A stretch of 64,000 bases of DNA from Novosphingobium sp. ST904 (GTDB taxonomy: Bacteria; Pseudomonadota; Alphaproteobacteria; Sphingomonadales; Sphingomonadaceae), in the NCBI RefSeq assembly GCF_001298105.1, contig NZ_LGJH01000151.1:47601-111600 (forward strand). The letters are read 5' to 3'. Shown here one piece after another: positions 44,170 to 54,088 of the stretch. Made by a program: the position numbers and the translations under genes. Positions within the stretch are counted from its first letter, which is position 1. Each line of letters starts with the position of its first letter. The notes beneath the pieces are model-generated. The model made no database searches and had not been told where the DNA came from. It worked only from the letters and a program-made list of their open reading frames with translations.

Positions 44170-46195
44170 GTCCCGCCGAACACGCGGGCGGAGAACCAGT
44201 CCATCTGCACGTTGATCTGGAACAGGCGGTGGCGCAGTTCGCGGAAGTTGTGCGGCTCACGCGGGGCAAGGTAGAGCGCGGTATCCACCCCGAGCGCCGA
44301 GAGAGCGCGGTAATACATCACCGATTGCGCCGAGGGTACGCGTTCGTCCTGCGCACCGGCCAGGATCAGCGTGGGCGTTGTCACCTTGTCGACGGCGGCG
44401 AGCGGCGAATAGTCCTGATAGAGATCACGCCGGGCGGTAGTGCCGTAAGGCGGCGTCACGAACCACTCCTTGCGCTGCCAGCGCGTGTCCGAGCCGAGAT
44501 ACATCGATGGCCAGTCCACCGCGCCCGCGCCGACAACCGCCGCCTTGAAACGGTCGGTGACCGTCTCCAACCGGGCGGTCATGTGGCCGCCCGCGCTCCA
44601 GCCCATCATGCCGAGCCGGTCGGGATCGGCCATGCCGCGCCGCACGAGTTCGTCGACGCCGGACAGCACGTCCTTGTCGGCATGGCGGAAGTAGCCCGCA
44701 TTCATGCCCTGGAGGAACGTGTCGCCGTAGCCGGTGCCGCCGCGATAGTTGACGCTGAGCACGAGCACCCCGCGCGCGCCAGCAGCGGCAGGAAACGGCC
44801 ATAGGCGAAGACGTTGAACTGGTCCGCAGAGCGCGGACCGCCGTGGCTCTGCACGATCGTGGGATAGGCATGGCCGGGCACATAGTCGAGCGGGTAGGTC
44901 ACCAGTCCTTCCAGTGCCTGTCCGTCCGGCGCGGTCCAGTGGATCGCTTCCTGCCGCGGCAGGCGGTAGCGCTCGGCGATGCCGTCGTTGAGGTGCGTGA
45001 CGCGAACCGGGCGCGGGCTGCGCGGGTCCAGCCGCAGCACTTCCTCGGGCTGGAGCGCGCTGCGTTCGGTATAAGTCAGCATCCGCCCGTCGCGGGAAAG
45101 TGCGATGGAGGATATCACGCTGTCCCCGCCCGCCAGCTTGCGCCAGCGGCCACCGGCGGCCGGCACTGCGTAGAGCCCGGTGCGCACGCCTTCCTGCGCG
45201 GTGAAGTAGATCGTGCGGCTGTCGGCGGACCACAGCGCCTCCTCGATCGCCCAGGGCGGACCATCGGCGAGTTCGCGGATTTTCCCGGTGGCGAGGTCCA
45301 CCACGAAAAGATTGGCGTTGAACGTGCCGTAATGCCCGTCGCGCGCATTGGCGCGGAACAGCGCGGAGCGTCCGTCGGGCGCAAGGCGCGCGCCCATTTC
45401 CTGGTAATCGTTGTCGGTCAACCGGCGATCCGCGCCGTTACCCTTATCGCCGTTCACGCGGACCCACAGTTCCGAGGCGGCCTGATCGTCGAGCAGCCGC
45501 GAGGTGGCGCGCCGGTAGAGCAAGACGCCGCCATCGGCGGAAATATCGAAGCCGCGCACCTCGAAGTCTCCGGAGACGATCTTCTCGGCCTTGCCGGTGG
45601 CGAGATCGGCCTTCCACAATGCGCGGCGGGCGCCGGGGGATTCGAAGGCGACCATGTCGTCGCGCTCCTTCTTGCGCGCCGCCAGTTCCTTGCCGTCGGG
45701 AAGGTTCGCCAGGAAATAGATCGACTTGCCGTCGCCCGACCAGACCAGATCGGCAGGGGCGGTGCGCAGCGTGGTCAGCTTGCGCGCTTCGCCGCCATCA
45801 GCGGGAAGCAGGTAGATCTGGCTCGCCTTGTCCTCGTCCCGGCGGTCCACAAAGGCGATCGAGCGCCCATCGGGCGACCAGGCGGCATCGGTTCCGCCGT
45901 CCGCCAGCATCCGGCGCGGCTTGCCCGACGCGGTATCGACGCTCCACAGCTCCGTCACCGCGTGGTTCTTCTTCCAGTCCGCCTGCGACACCCGGTAGAG
46001 GATCGAGGAACCGTCGTTCGCGGGAAGCGAACTGCCTGCCCGCGCGATGCTCAGCAGGCCCACCGCCCCCATCGTGGCGCGCGCGCGCACGGCGGCATCC
46101 TCTCCGGCGAAGGCCGGAACGGCGGGCAGGGCAGGCGCCAGCGCGGCGGCCAGAAGCAGGGAACGGAACATTCGGGAAGCGGCGACCATGGGCAT
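44082..46195 (-). CDS. S9 family peptidase, acylaminoacyl/DPP type (frame broken)
   Basis: Exported prolyl-oligopeptidase-family enzyme, 704 aa after repair. Signal peptide ends AVPAFAG. Propeller repeats such as AAWSPDGRSIAFVDRR and SADSRTIYF precede the catalytic domain: QSHGGPRS, nucleophile Ser in GMMGWSAGGHM, Asp in GAQDERVP and His in REPHNFRE. The break at 44767-44772 lies in a G run (LARAG then VLVLSVNYRGG). It is 100 bases downstream of the TonB receptor, with a terminator between. It probably cleaves peptides brought in by that receptor. Confidence 0.87.
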
Positions 46196-46203
46196 CTCGC
46201 GTC

Positions 46204-46234
46204 AAAAAGGCCGGCGGCACGCAGGCACCGCCGG
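46204..46234 (-). terminator. Rho-independent terminator after the TonB receptor gene
   Basis: On the minus strand CCGGCGG-N10-CCGCCGG is followed by CCTTTTTG. Located between the receptor stop (46296) and the S9 peptidase start (46195), so the peptidase may depend on read-through or its own promoter. Confidence 0.75.
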
Positions 46235-46295
46235 GAGGGGGATGGACTTTGAAAATGTACGGGGGGAGAGAAACCGCCCCTCCCCCGCGCCGGGC

Positions 46296-49200
46296 TCAGA
46301 ACTGGAACTGGGCTCCGAGCGTGAAGGAACGGCCGGTCACGCCATAGACCGAGTTGTAGTTGTACTGGCTGCCGCTTTCGGTGCCGTCCGGAAGGAACGG
46401 TCCGTACTTGTTGAACACGTTGCGGACCGAGCCGAAAATCCGCAGGTTCGGGTTGGCCAGCGGCGGCGTGATGCGGAAGCTCAGGTCATGGCGCCAGTAG
46501 GCCGGCACATTGAGGAACAGCGGATCGGTGATCCCTGCCGCCGCGAAGCTGGCCGCCGCCTCGTTGCTGTCCACGGCCTTGCCGATGTAGACCGTGGTCC
46601 ACTTCAGCATGAAGCGCTTGGAGTTCCAGGCGAGGCTGGCCTTGGCGCTGTCCTTCGAGGTGCCGACTTCGCCCAGCCAGTTTTCCGAGGACTGGCTGGC
46701 GATGCCCTGATACTTCGTGCCCAGTTCCAGCCGGTGGTTGTAGTTGAGCGAGAACTGGATGTTGCCGGGGATGACTTCCGGGCGGAACTGGTACGCCACC
46801 GCCACGTCGATGCCGCGGGCGCGCAGTTCGTCGAGGTTCTCCTGCTGGTTCACCAGGCGGGTGATCTGACCCTCGGCATCGCGGGTGATCGCATCGCAGA
46901 AGCGGTTGCCGTAGCCTTCCGCATCCGAATAGCATTCGAGCATCTGGTTGGTGTTCGACAGCGCCGAAATCGCATCCTTCACCCGGATGTCGTAATAGTC
47001 CACGCTGGCCTGGAAACCGGGAAGGAAGCCGGGGTTCACCACCACGCCGGCGGTGAAGGTATAGGCGGTCTCTTCCTTGAGATCGGCATTGCCGGCATTG
47101 GGGGCGTTCACGCTGGTGCTGTCCTGCCTGAACACGCCGTCCGCCGCGATGGCTGCGGCAATCCCGGCGTTGCTGCGGCAGTTGTCGGCAACCGTTCCTG
47201 CGGTGGCGGCGGTAACGCCGCTGCAGATATCGACCACGGTGTCGTAGTCGTCACGCGGCGGCGAATAGAGCTCCGTCGTGTCCGGCGCGCGCTGGGCGCG
47301 GCTGAACGTGGTGCGCAGGTTCATGCCGTGAACCGGTTCCCACTGCGCGCCTGCCCGGTAGCTCAGCGTGGTGCCGACCCCGGAGAGGTTGTAGCGCGCC
47401 ACGCGCACCGCCCCGTCGAGGCTGAGGCGATAGATCAGCGGAATGTCGCGCAGCAGCGGCACATTCGCCTCGGCATAGGCTTCGCCGACCTTCACCGTTC
47501 CCGCATATTCGGGGATATAGGCGAAGTTGCTGTAGCCGCTCGCGGTCAGTTCGTCGGTATGGGTCTCGGTATGGTCGCGGCGCAGCTCGAAGCCGGTGGC
47601 GATCTGGACCGGACCGGCGGGCAGTTCGAACAGCGTGCCCGTGAGGTTGCCGCTGAGCGTGTGCTGGCTGTTGATCGACTGATACCAGACATTGCCGCGA
47701 ATATAGTCGGCGGCGGCATCGCTGATCGAGCCGATGCCGAACATGTTGAGCGGCACGCAGCCGTCCGACCGTGCGGCCTCGTCGGCGCAGACGATCGAAC
47801 CGTCGCTCAGCCGGGTCGCGTTGAGGGCGTACTGGACGTGCTGGTAATTGACGCCGTTGGTCCGGGTCTGGTTCTGTTCGAAGCGGCCGAAGCCGTAAGT
47901 CACGTCCCAGTTCCAGTTGCCGAAGACGGTGCCCTCGAACCCGGCCCAGGTCCGCCAGGTCTCGCGCTTGTTGTCGATCGCCATCTGGCCCACCTCGGTA
48001 AGGCGGCGGCGGAAATCGATCCCGGAACTGGTCGAGGCGGCGGCGATCACGTCCGGCACGAACGGATTGGTGCGGGACAGACGGCCCAGCGTGAACTCGT
48101 CGTTGACGCCGTAGCTGGACGAGTTGGACAGGTAATAGGGTTCGCGAAGCGAATTGGTGGTGATCCGCGAATAGAGCACCGTCGCCTTGAACTTGAGGCT
48201 GTCGCTGAATTCGTAGCCGATCTTGCCGGCCGCGCTGATGCTCTCGCGCGGGACGATGAGCGTGCCGTTGGTGCGGGAATCGTAGCCGTTCTCGGCCGTC
48301 ACGAAACCCGACTGAAGGCCGTTCTCGTCATAATAATAGGCGCCGCGGCTGCTGAGGAAGCGTCCGCCCGGCGTGTAGCTGCTGAGCGCGGGCGAGGAGA
48401 CCGTGTTGCTGGTGGCATCGTAGCTGACCGATTCCAGTGCCCAGTCGCGATCCCTTGCGCTGAGGGCGTACTGCTTCTCGTAAGTCCCGGTGGCCATCAG
48501 ATAAAGCCGGTCGTCAAGGAACTTGCCGCCTGCGGCGAGCGAGTATTCCGTGCCGTCGCCGCCGCCGTCGTTCGTGGCGGTGCCCGCTGCCCTTCCCTTG
48601 ATGCCGATCAGGTTGTTGTCGGTCATGATGTTGACGACACCGGCGATCGCGTCGGACCCGTAGACGGCCGAAGCACCGCCCGTGCTGACATCGATCCGGT
48701 CCACCAGAAAGGTCGGGATCGTGCTGAGGCTCACCGCGTTCGAATTGCCGACGTTGGACACGGTGCGATGACCGTCGATCAGCGTAAGCGTGCGGTTCTG
48801 GCCGAGGCCGCGCAGGCTGACGGTCGAAAGGCCGTTGGTCTGCGTGGAGGTCTGGCCTGCCGAAAGGTTGAGGCCCTGATCCACGCCGGGAATGTCCTGC
48901 AGGGCTTCGGCAAGGTCGCGGTAGCCGTGCTCGGAGATGTCCTCCTTCTGGAGCGCCACCACGGGGATCGGGGAATCGAACTCGGTGCGCCGGATGCGCG
49001 AGCCGGTCACGACCAGTTCGGTCATTTCGGGTTCGTCGCCTCCGGTATCGGCCGCCGGCTGCGCCTGCGAAGCCGGTACTGGAGACACCGGAGCACGGCG
49101 GACCACGAAGACGCCCGACGCGCCCTGCTCCGCCGTCAGCCCGGTGCCGCGCAGCAGCTGGCCCAGCGCGGCGCGGGCGGTGAAGCTGCCCTTGAGTGCA

Positions 49201-49412
49201 GGCACCGTGCGGTTCGCCACCGAAGCGCCGTCAAAGATGACCTGCTGCCGCGCCGCCGAAGCGAAGCTGCGCAGGGCGCTGCCCAGGCTCTGCGACGGAA
49301 TGTCGAGATCGAAGCGCTGTTCCTCGGCAAAGGCCGGAACCGCCTGCGCCATCAATACCGCTGCAACGGCGCTGCCCGCACCCCAGCGGGATGCAGCAAG
49401 AAATTTCCCCAT
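46296..49412 (-). CDS. TonB-dependent receptor with STN signalling domain
   Basis: 1038-residue outer-membrane transducer. Signal peptide ends AVPAFAEE. The secretin/TonB N-terminal (STN) domain covers residues 32-105 (FDLDIPSQSLGSALRSFASAARQ), followed by TELVVTGSRIRR and the plug (SLRGLGQNRTLTLIDGHR, GGASAVYGSDAIAGVVNIM), then a long barrel ending GAQFQF with a terminal Phe. An STN domain next to fecR and an ECF sigma gene indicates FecA-like cell-surface signalling. The ligand is unknown; the downstream S9 peptidase suggests peptides. Intact. Confidence 0.93.
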   Translation of the reverse strand: MGKFLAASRWGAGSAVAAVLMAQAVPAFAEEQRFDLDIPSQSLGSALRSFASAARQQVIFDGASVANRTVPALKGSFTARAALGQLLRGTGLTAEQGASGVFVVRRAPVSPVPASQAQPAADTGGDEPEMTELVVTGSRIRRTEFDSPIPVVALQKEDISEHGYRDLAEALQDIPGVDQGLNLSAGQTSTQTNGLSTVSLRGLGQNRTLTLIDGHRTVSNVGNSNAVSLSTIPTFLVDRIDVSTGGASAVYGSDAIAGVVNIMTDNNLIGIKGRAAGTATNDGGGDGTEYSLAAGGKFLDDRLYLMATGTYEKQYALSARDRDWALESVSYDATSNTVSSPALSSYTPGGRFLSSRGAYYYDENGLQSGFVTAENGYDSRTNGTLIVPRESISAAGKIGYEFSDSLKFKATVLYSRITTNSLREPYYLSNSSSYGVNDEFTLGRLSRTNPFVPDVIAAASTSSGIDFRRRLTEVGQMAIDNKRETWRTWAGFEGTVFGNWNWDVTYGFGRFEQNQTRTNGVNYQHVQYALNATRLSDGSIVCADEAARSDGCVPLNMFGIGSISDAAADYIRGNVWYQSINSQHTLSGNLTGTLFELPAGPVQIATGFELRRDHTETHTDELTASGYSNFAYIPEYAGTVKVGEAYAEANVPLLRDIPLIYRLSLDGAVRVARYNLSGVGTTLSYRAGAQWEPVHGMNLRTTFSRAQRAPDTTELYSPPRDDYDTVVDICSGVTAATAGTVADNCRSNAGIAAAIAADGVFRQDSTSVNAPNAGNADLKEETAYTFTAGVVVNPGFLPGFQASVDYYDIRVKDAISALSNTNQMLECYSDAEGYGNRFCDAITRDAEGQITRLVNQQENLDELRARGIDVAVAYQFRPEVIPGNIQFSLNYNHRLELGTKYQGIASQSSENWLGEVGTSKDSAKASLAWNSKRFMLKWTTVYIGKAVDSNEAAASFAAAGITDPLFLNVPAYWRHDLSFRITPPLANPNLRIFGSVRNVFNKYGPFLPDGTESGSQYNYNSVYGVTGRSFTLGAQFQF

Positions 49413-49548
49413 GTTTTGCGACCCCTGTTTGATTGATTGTTGCCGCAGGGTGAGACGCGCGGTGCCGCCGGAGGGACAGCGCCGTCCCGGAAACTTTTTT
49501 CAGTCCCGAGCGTCAGGCGCCGCTTTTTCCTTCCCCGATCCTGCCTTT

Positions 49549-50589
49549 TCAGCGCCGCTCGATCTTCCAGCCGTCGCCCTCGGCGCTGACCTCGATCGGA
49601 TAGAGCGCGGTGACGCCGTCAAGGAACGCACGCGCATCGCCAGCCCGGAACACCCCGTTGACGACGATCGCCCCGGTCTGCGCATCGGCCAGCGCGATCG
49701 GCTGGCGCGAATAGCGGTTCACGCGTTCCACCGCGCTGGCCAGCGTCGTGTTCTCGAAGACCAGTTCGCCGTCCTGCCACGCCTGCCCCGCGCCGATCTG
49801 GAACGGCGCAACGCGCGGTGCCTCGACACCCTGTGCCAGTGCAACCATCTCGTTGCCGGGCGTGAGCTGCGGTTCGGACGCAAGGCGGCGCGGCCGGAAC
49901 TGCTCGCTTGGCGCCATGCCGCGCCCCGCGGTGCGATTGACGACGGCCACGTGCCCCTCGAAGAGCTGGACGTGAACGTCCCTGCCCAGCAGTTCGACGG
50001 AGAACGACGTGCCGGTGGCCACGACGATGCGGTTGCCCGCCGTCACGGTGAAGGGCCGCAGCGGGTCCTTGGCAACGTTGAACCTCGCGCGGCCGCGCAC
50101 CAGCACGAGCGAACGCCGGTAATGCCCCAGATCCACGTCCACGGTGGAATCGCCGTCGAGGGCAAGCTGCGATCCGTCGTCGAGCAGGACCGTGCGCCGC
50201 TCCCCGATGCTGGTGGCATAGCGCTGCGAATGATCGCCCCACACCGACAGGACGCCGAGGAAGGCCAGCAGCAGCGAGGCCGCCAGCGCGACCGCGAACA
50301 GCGACTTGCGCACTTCGCCGCGCCGCCGCCCGCTGTCGGTGCGGTCCTCGTAGTCGCAAAGCGCGGCAGTGCGCAGGCTGATGATGTCGGGCTCTTCGCC
50401 CAGACCGTCCAGCGTGCGCGACATCCGCGCCATGTCGGCGAAGGCATCGGCATTGTCCGGCACCGCCAGCCAATCGTCGAACTGCGCCTGGTCGGCCTCG
50501 CTCATCGAGCCGTCAGTGAGGGAAAGATACCAGGACGCGGCCTCTTCGGCGCGCGGATCGACGGTATCGGTGATGACGGAATCCTTCAT
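49549..50589 (-). CDS. FecR-family anti-sigma / signal transducer
   Basis: 346-residue inner-membrane regulator. The cytoplasmic N-terminal segment has the FecR_N pattern (AASWYLSLTDGSMSEADQAQFDDWLAVPDNADAF), with one membrane helix (LFAVALAASLLLAFLGVLSVW) near residue 105. The periplasmic FecR domain includes ATSIGERRTVLLDDGSQLALD and VRGRARFNVAKDP, and the C-terminal region (GVFRAGDARAFLDGV) contacts the receptor STN domain in known systems. The ATG overlaps the sigma gene stop as ATGA, so the pair is translationally coupled. Confidence 0.92.
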   Translation of the reverse strand: MKDSVITDTVDPRAEEAASWYLSLTDGSMSEADQAQFDDWLAVPDNADAFADMARMSRTLDGLGEEPDIISLRTAALCDYEDRTDSGRRRGEVRKSLFAVALAASLLLAFLGVLSVWGDHSQRYATSIGERRTVLLDDGSQLALDGDSTVDVDLGHYRRSLVLVRGRARFNVAKDPLRPFTVTAGNRIVVATGTSFSVELLGRDVHVQLFEGHVAVVNRTAGRGMAPSEQFRPRRLASEPQLTPGNEMVALAQGVEAPRVAPFQIGAGQAWQDGELVFENTTLASAVERVNRYSRQPIALADAQTGAIVVNGVFRAGDARAFLDGVTALYPIEVSAEGDGWKIERR

Positions 50590-51011
50590 TTTACGTCTCC
50601 CATCCGGGAGGCGAGCAAGGCCATGGCCTTGGCGATCTGCTGCTTGACCGCGCTTTTCGAGATGCCGTAGCGCTCGGCGATGGTGTCCTGGCTGAGCTGC
50701 TCGAACTTGTAGAGCACGAACATCGTCCGTGTGCGCTCCGGCAGCGCCTCCAGCGCGCGGACCAGTTGCTCCACCCCCTGCCGTCCGCTCGCGATCGCAT
50801 GGGGATCGACGAACTCGACGTCGCGGCGCTCCTCCGCTTCCACGAAATGGCGATAACGCTCGCGCACGCGGTAGCGGCGGTGCCGGTCGGCCAGCAGGTT
50901 CACGGCGATCTGGAACACGAAGGCGTCGGGGTGGTCGACGCCGGAATCGTGCCGCAGCATCCGCTCGAAAACCTCCTGCGTGAGGTCCTCTGCTTCCGCG
51001 CGATCCCCGAG
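50586..51011 (-). pseudogene. ECF sigma factor, FecI type, 5'-truncated
   Basis: About 142 residues of an extracytoplasmic-function sigma factor: region 2 from LGDRAEAEDLTQEVFERML onward and region 4 (ALPERTRTMFVLYKFEQLSQDTIAERYGISKSAVKQQI split over two helices). The N-terminal 20-35 residues with region 2.1 and the start codon are missing. Upstream of about 51,010 the sequence belongs to an ABC ATPase on the other strand. The minus frame stays open to 51554, but that extension is antisense and has no sigma likeness. Partner of the coupled fecR. Either inactivated by rearrangement or cut by a misassembly. Confidence 0.8.
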
Positions 51012-51581
51012 CTCGACCTGATCCAGCTCCCGGCCGAGACCGCCACCCGCAATGTCAGGGCGCTGTCGGGCGGGCAGAAGCAGCGCGTCAACCTCGCGCG
51101 GGCACTGGCGGCGGAGCCCGACCTGCTGATCTGCGACGAAGTGACATCGGCGCTCGATACCATCGTCGGTCAGGCGATCCTCGAACTGATCGACGGGCTG
51201 CGCCGGGAACTCGGCATCGCAGTCATGTTCATCAGCCACGACATCTCTACCGTGCGAGCGTTCTGCGACCGCATCCTGGTGCTTTATGGCGGCCGTGCCG
51301 TGGAAACGGCCTCCGGAAGCGCTTTCGCGCGCGGGCCGCACCACCCCTATACCGACCTCCTGCTCAGCTCTGTTCCGCGCATGGAGCCGGGCTGGCTGGA
51401 CGCCGGCGCCACGCGAGCAAGAGGAGCGGGTTTCCCGTCCGATCTCGCGATCTGCCGGTTCGAACCGCGCTGCGGCGTGACCATTCGGGGCCGCTGCAAC
51501 TGCGAGCCGCCTCCGCTGCGCAGGCAGGGCGAACAGGCATGGCTGTGCCACCACCCCGCCGAAGTGCTGGCGGCGGAATAA
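51009..51581 (+). pseudogene. Peptide ABC transporter ATPase, 5'-truncated
   Basis: The last 190 residues of an oligopeptide/dipeptide-type ATP-binding protein (DppD/DppF or GsiA-like second domain). Signature ALSGGQKQRVNLARAL, Walker B LLICDEVTSALD, switch His in MFISHDISTV, and the C-terminal oligopeptide extension with RFEPRCGV...RGRC cysteines that bind a cluster or stabilise the tail. Walker A and the first half are absent because the sequence joins the truncated sigma gene at about 51,010. No permease or binding-protein genes follow. Confidence 0.85.
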
Positions 51582-51695
51582 TCTGCCGTTGAGCGCGCAA
51601 CAGCGGCACCCGATGCCACGGGCCCGCGCCTAATCGCGGCGCGAGGCAAGATCAGAAGGCCGGCCACGGCCCCCGAAAACCAGAGGGAACGAGCA

Positions 51696-52547
51696 ATGGC
51701 GACTGTAGAAGATACGATTCTGATCCGCGAAATGACCCCCGACGACGTCAACGGCGCCGTTGAACTTTCCTACGAACAGGAATGGCCGCATCGGCACGAG
51801 GACTGGGAAATCTACCTCGCTCTTGGCGAAGGGCTGGTAGCCGAAAGCGAAGGCCGGATCGTCGGCACGACGATGGCCTGGCGCTATGCCCCGACGTTCG
51901 CCACCCTGGGGATGGTGATCGTCGCCAACGAATTTCAGGGCCGGGGACTGGGTCGCCGGATGATGGAGGCCATGCTGGGCCGCCTTGCCGGCTGCACGGT
52001 CCTGCTCAACGCCACCGAGGCAGGTACGCCGCTCTATCGCAAGTTCGGATTCGAACCCCTGGGCCGCATTCATCAACATCAGGGCACGGCACGCATGGTG
52101 CCGCTGGCGCAGCTGCGCCCGGGCGAACGCGTGCGGCCGCTCGGCGGCGCCGATTCCGACCTTGCGCATCTTTACGACCGCGCCACCGGCATGGGCCGCG
52201 GGAAGCTGTTCGAAAGCCTTGGCCGCAGCGGTAGCGCCGTGGTGCTGGCGCAGGACCACGTTCCGGTGGGCTTCGCCAACATGCGCCGGTTCGGACGCGG
52301 CTGGTCGGTCGGCCCGATCGTCGCCCCAGACCTTGCCGGCGCGAAGGCCCTCGCCAGCCACTGGATCGGCGCTTACGCGGGCTCGTTCTGCCGGCTGGAC
52401 GTGCCCGCCGACAGCGGCTTCTCCGAATGGCTCGAAGAGATCGGCCTGCCCAAGGTGGGCGAAGTCCACACCATGGTGCGCGGCACCGCGCCGGTCTTCG
52501 ACGAACGATGCCGCCTGTTCGGGCTCGTTTCGCAGGCGCTCGGTTGA
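51696..52547 (+). CDS. GNAT-family N-acetyltransferase
   Basis: 283-residue acetyltransferase. The N-terminal GNAT domain has RIVGTTMAWRY, the acetyl-CoA pyrophosphate loop VANEFQGRGLGRRMMEAML, and NATEAGTPLYRKFGF. The C-terminal half (VGFANMRRFGRGWSVGPIVAPD) is a second GNAT-like module as in two-domain enzymes. The stop overlaps the gabD ATG by one base, so it is part of the same operon. The acceptor is probably an amine or amino acid but is unknown. Confidence 0.87.
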   Translation: MATVEDTILIREMTPDDVNGAVELSYEQEWPHRHEDWEIYLALGEGLVAESEGRIVGTTMAWRYAPTFATLGMVIVANEFQGRGLGRRMMEAMLGRLAGCTVLLNATEAGTPLYRKFGFEPLGRIHQHQGTARMVPLAQLRPGERVRPLGGADSDLAHLYDRATGMGRGKLFESLGRSGSAVVLAQDHVPVGFANMRRFGRGWSVGPIVAPDLAGAKALASHWIGAYAGSFCRLDVPADSGFSEWLEEIGLPKVGEVHTMVRGTAPVFDERCRLFGLVSQALG

Positions 52548-54025
52548 TGGCCACGCCGGATGCCACCGGGCTCCCCCGGCTTGACGACCCCACGCTGTTT
52601 CGCGAAGCCGCGCTGATCGGCGGCGAGTGGTTGCCATGCGGATCGGCGGCGGTCGGCGTCGAGGATCCCGCCACCGGCCGCACGATCGGCTCGGTGCCGG
52701 ACTGCGGCACAAGCGAAACCGAAGCCGCCATTGCCGCCGCCGGCGCCGCCTGGCCGGGCTGGCGCGCGAGGACCGCGCATGAACGCGCCCGCCTGCTCGA
52801 AAGCTGGCACGCGCTTGTCCTTGCGCGCACCGAAGACCTTGCGCGCATCATGACAGCCGAGCAGGGCAAGCCGCTGGCCGAGGCGCGCGGCGAAATCGCC
52901 TATGCCGCCAGCTTCATCAAGTGGTTCGCCGAAGAGGGACGCCGGGTGGGAGGACGCAATGTCGCCAGCCCGGAGGCCGACCGCCGCGTCCTCGTCTTCG
53001 CGGAGCCTGTCGGCGTCAGCGCCGCGATCACGCCGTGGAACTTTCCGGCGGCGATGATAACGCGCAAATGCGCGCCTGCCCTGGCTGCCGGATGCCCGGT
53101 GGTCATCAAGCCTTCCGATCTCACCCCCTTCACCGCGCTCGCCCTTGCCGACCTTGCACTGCGGGCGGGCATTCCGGCAGGCGTCATCAATGTCGTCACC
53201 GGCCGCCCCGACGCCATTGGCGACGCGATCTGTTCCAGCCCGGCGGTCCGCAAGCTGTCCTTCACCGGCTCCACCCGCGTCGGTGCCATGCTGATGCGGC
53301 AGTGCGCGGGCACGCTGAAGCGGCTGAGCTTCGAACTGGGCGGCAACGCCCCGCTGGTGGTGTTCGAGGATGCCGACCTCGACCTCGCCGTGCGGGCAAC
53401 CATGGTCAGCAAGTTCCGCAATTCCGGCCAGACCTGCGTCTGCGCGAACCGCATCCTCGTCCACGATGCCGTCCACGACGCGTTCGCGCGCCGCCTGGAA
53501 GCCGCCGTATCGGCGCTGCACTGCGGACCGGGCTTCGATGGCGCCTCCACCACCGGTCCGCTCATCAATGCCGCAGCGGCCGAGAAGGTCGAAAGTCACC
53601 TCGCCGATGCGCTGGCGCGAGGCGGGCGGATCTCGGCGCGGGGATCGGGCCGGGAGGGCGGCAATTTCGTGCGGCCGGTGGTCGTGACCGGGGCGGAACC
53701 CGGCATGAAGCTGGCCTGCGAGGAAACGTTCGGCCCGATCGCCCCGCTGTTCCGTTTCGCTTCCGAGGACGAGGCGATGAACCTTGCCAACGACACGCCT
53801 TACGGACTGGCCAGCTATTTCTTCACACGCGATCTTGCCCGCGCGTTTCGCGTCGCGGAACGGCTTGAAGCCGGCATGATCGGGCTCAACACCGGCAGCA
53901 TTGCCATGGAAATGGCGCCGTTCGGCGGCATCAAGCAGTCCGGGCTCGGCCGCGAAGGCGGACAGGCCGGGATCGAGGAATATCTGGAGACCAAGGCCTT
54001 CCACATCGGCGGCCTCGATTTCTGA
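52547..54025 (+). CDS. gabD: NAD(P)-dependent succinate-semialdehyde dehydrogenase
   Basis: 492-residue aldehyde dehydrogenase of the GabD group, which oxidises succinate semialdehyde to succinate. NAD-binding PWNFPAAMITRKCAPALAAG and FTGSTRVG; general-base Glu in FELGGNAP; nucleophile Cys in NSGQTCVCANR, where the second Cys is typical of GabD redox control. C-terminal GGIKQSGLGREGG. The TGATG overlap couples it to the GNAT gene. Fits degradation of GABA or related amines with the nearby class III aminotransferase. Confidence 0.92.
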   Translation: MATPDATGLPRLDDPTLFREAALIGGEWLPCGSAAVGVEDPATGRTIGSVPDCGTSETEAAIAAAGAAWPGWRARTAHERARLLESWHALVLARTEDLARIMTAEQGKPLAEARGEIAYAASFIKWFAEEGRRVGGRNVASPEADRRVLVFAEPVGVSAAITPWNFPAAMITRKCAPALAAGCPVVIKPSDLTPFTALALADLALRAGIPAGVINVVTGRPDAIGDAICSSPAVRKLSFTGSTRVGAMLMRQCAGTLKRLSFELGGNAPLVVFEDADLDLAVRATMVSKFRNSGQTCVCANRILVHDAVHDAFARRLEAAVSALHCGPGFDGASTTGPLINAAAAEKVESHLADALARGGRISARGSGREGGNFVRPVVVTGAEPGMKLACEETFGPIAPLFRFASEDEAMNLANDTPYGLASYFFTRDLARAFRVAERLEAGMIGLNTGSIAMEMAPFGGIKQSGLGREGGQAGIEEYLETKAFHIGGLDF

Positions 54026-54032
54026 CCCTCCC

Positions 54033-54054
54033 GGCGGCCATCGCCGCCTTTTTT
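54033..54054 (+). terminator. Rho-independent terminator after gabD
   Basis: GGCGGC-CATC-GCCGCC followed by six T residues, 8 bases past the gabD stop. The downstream dehydrogenase therefore may have its own promoter or rely on read-through. Confidence 0.85.
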
Positions 54055-54088
54055 CGTTGTTCCGACACGTTTGAGAAAGGTCCAGCCC

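Noticed and set aside
50586..51554. A full-length 322-aa sigma factor using the open frame upstream of the junction
   Set aside because: The extra 5' part is antisense to the ABC ATPase and contains no region 2.1 pattern.
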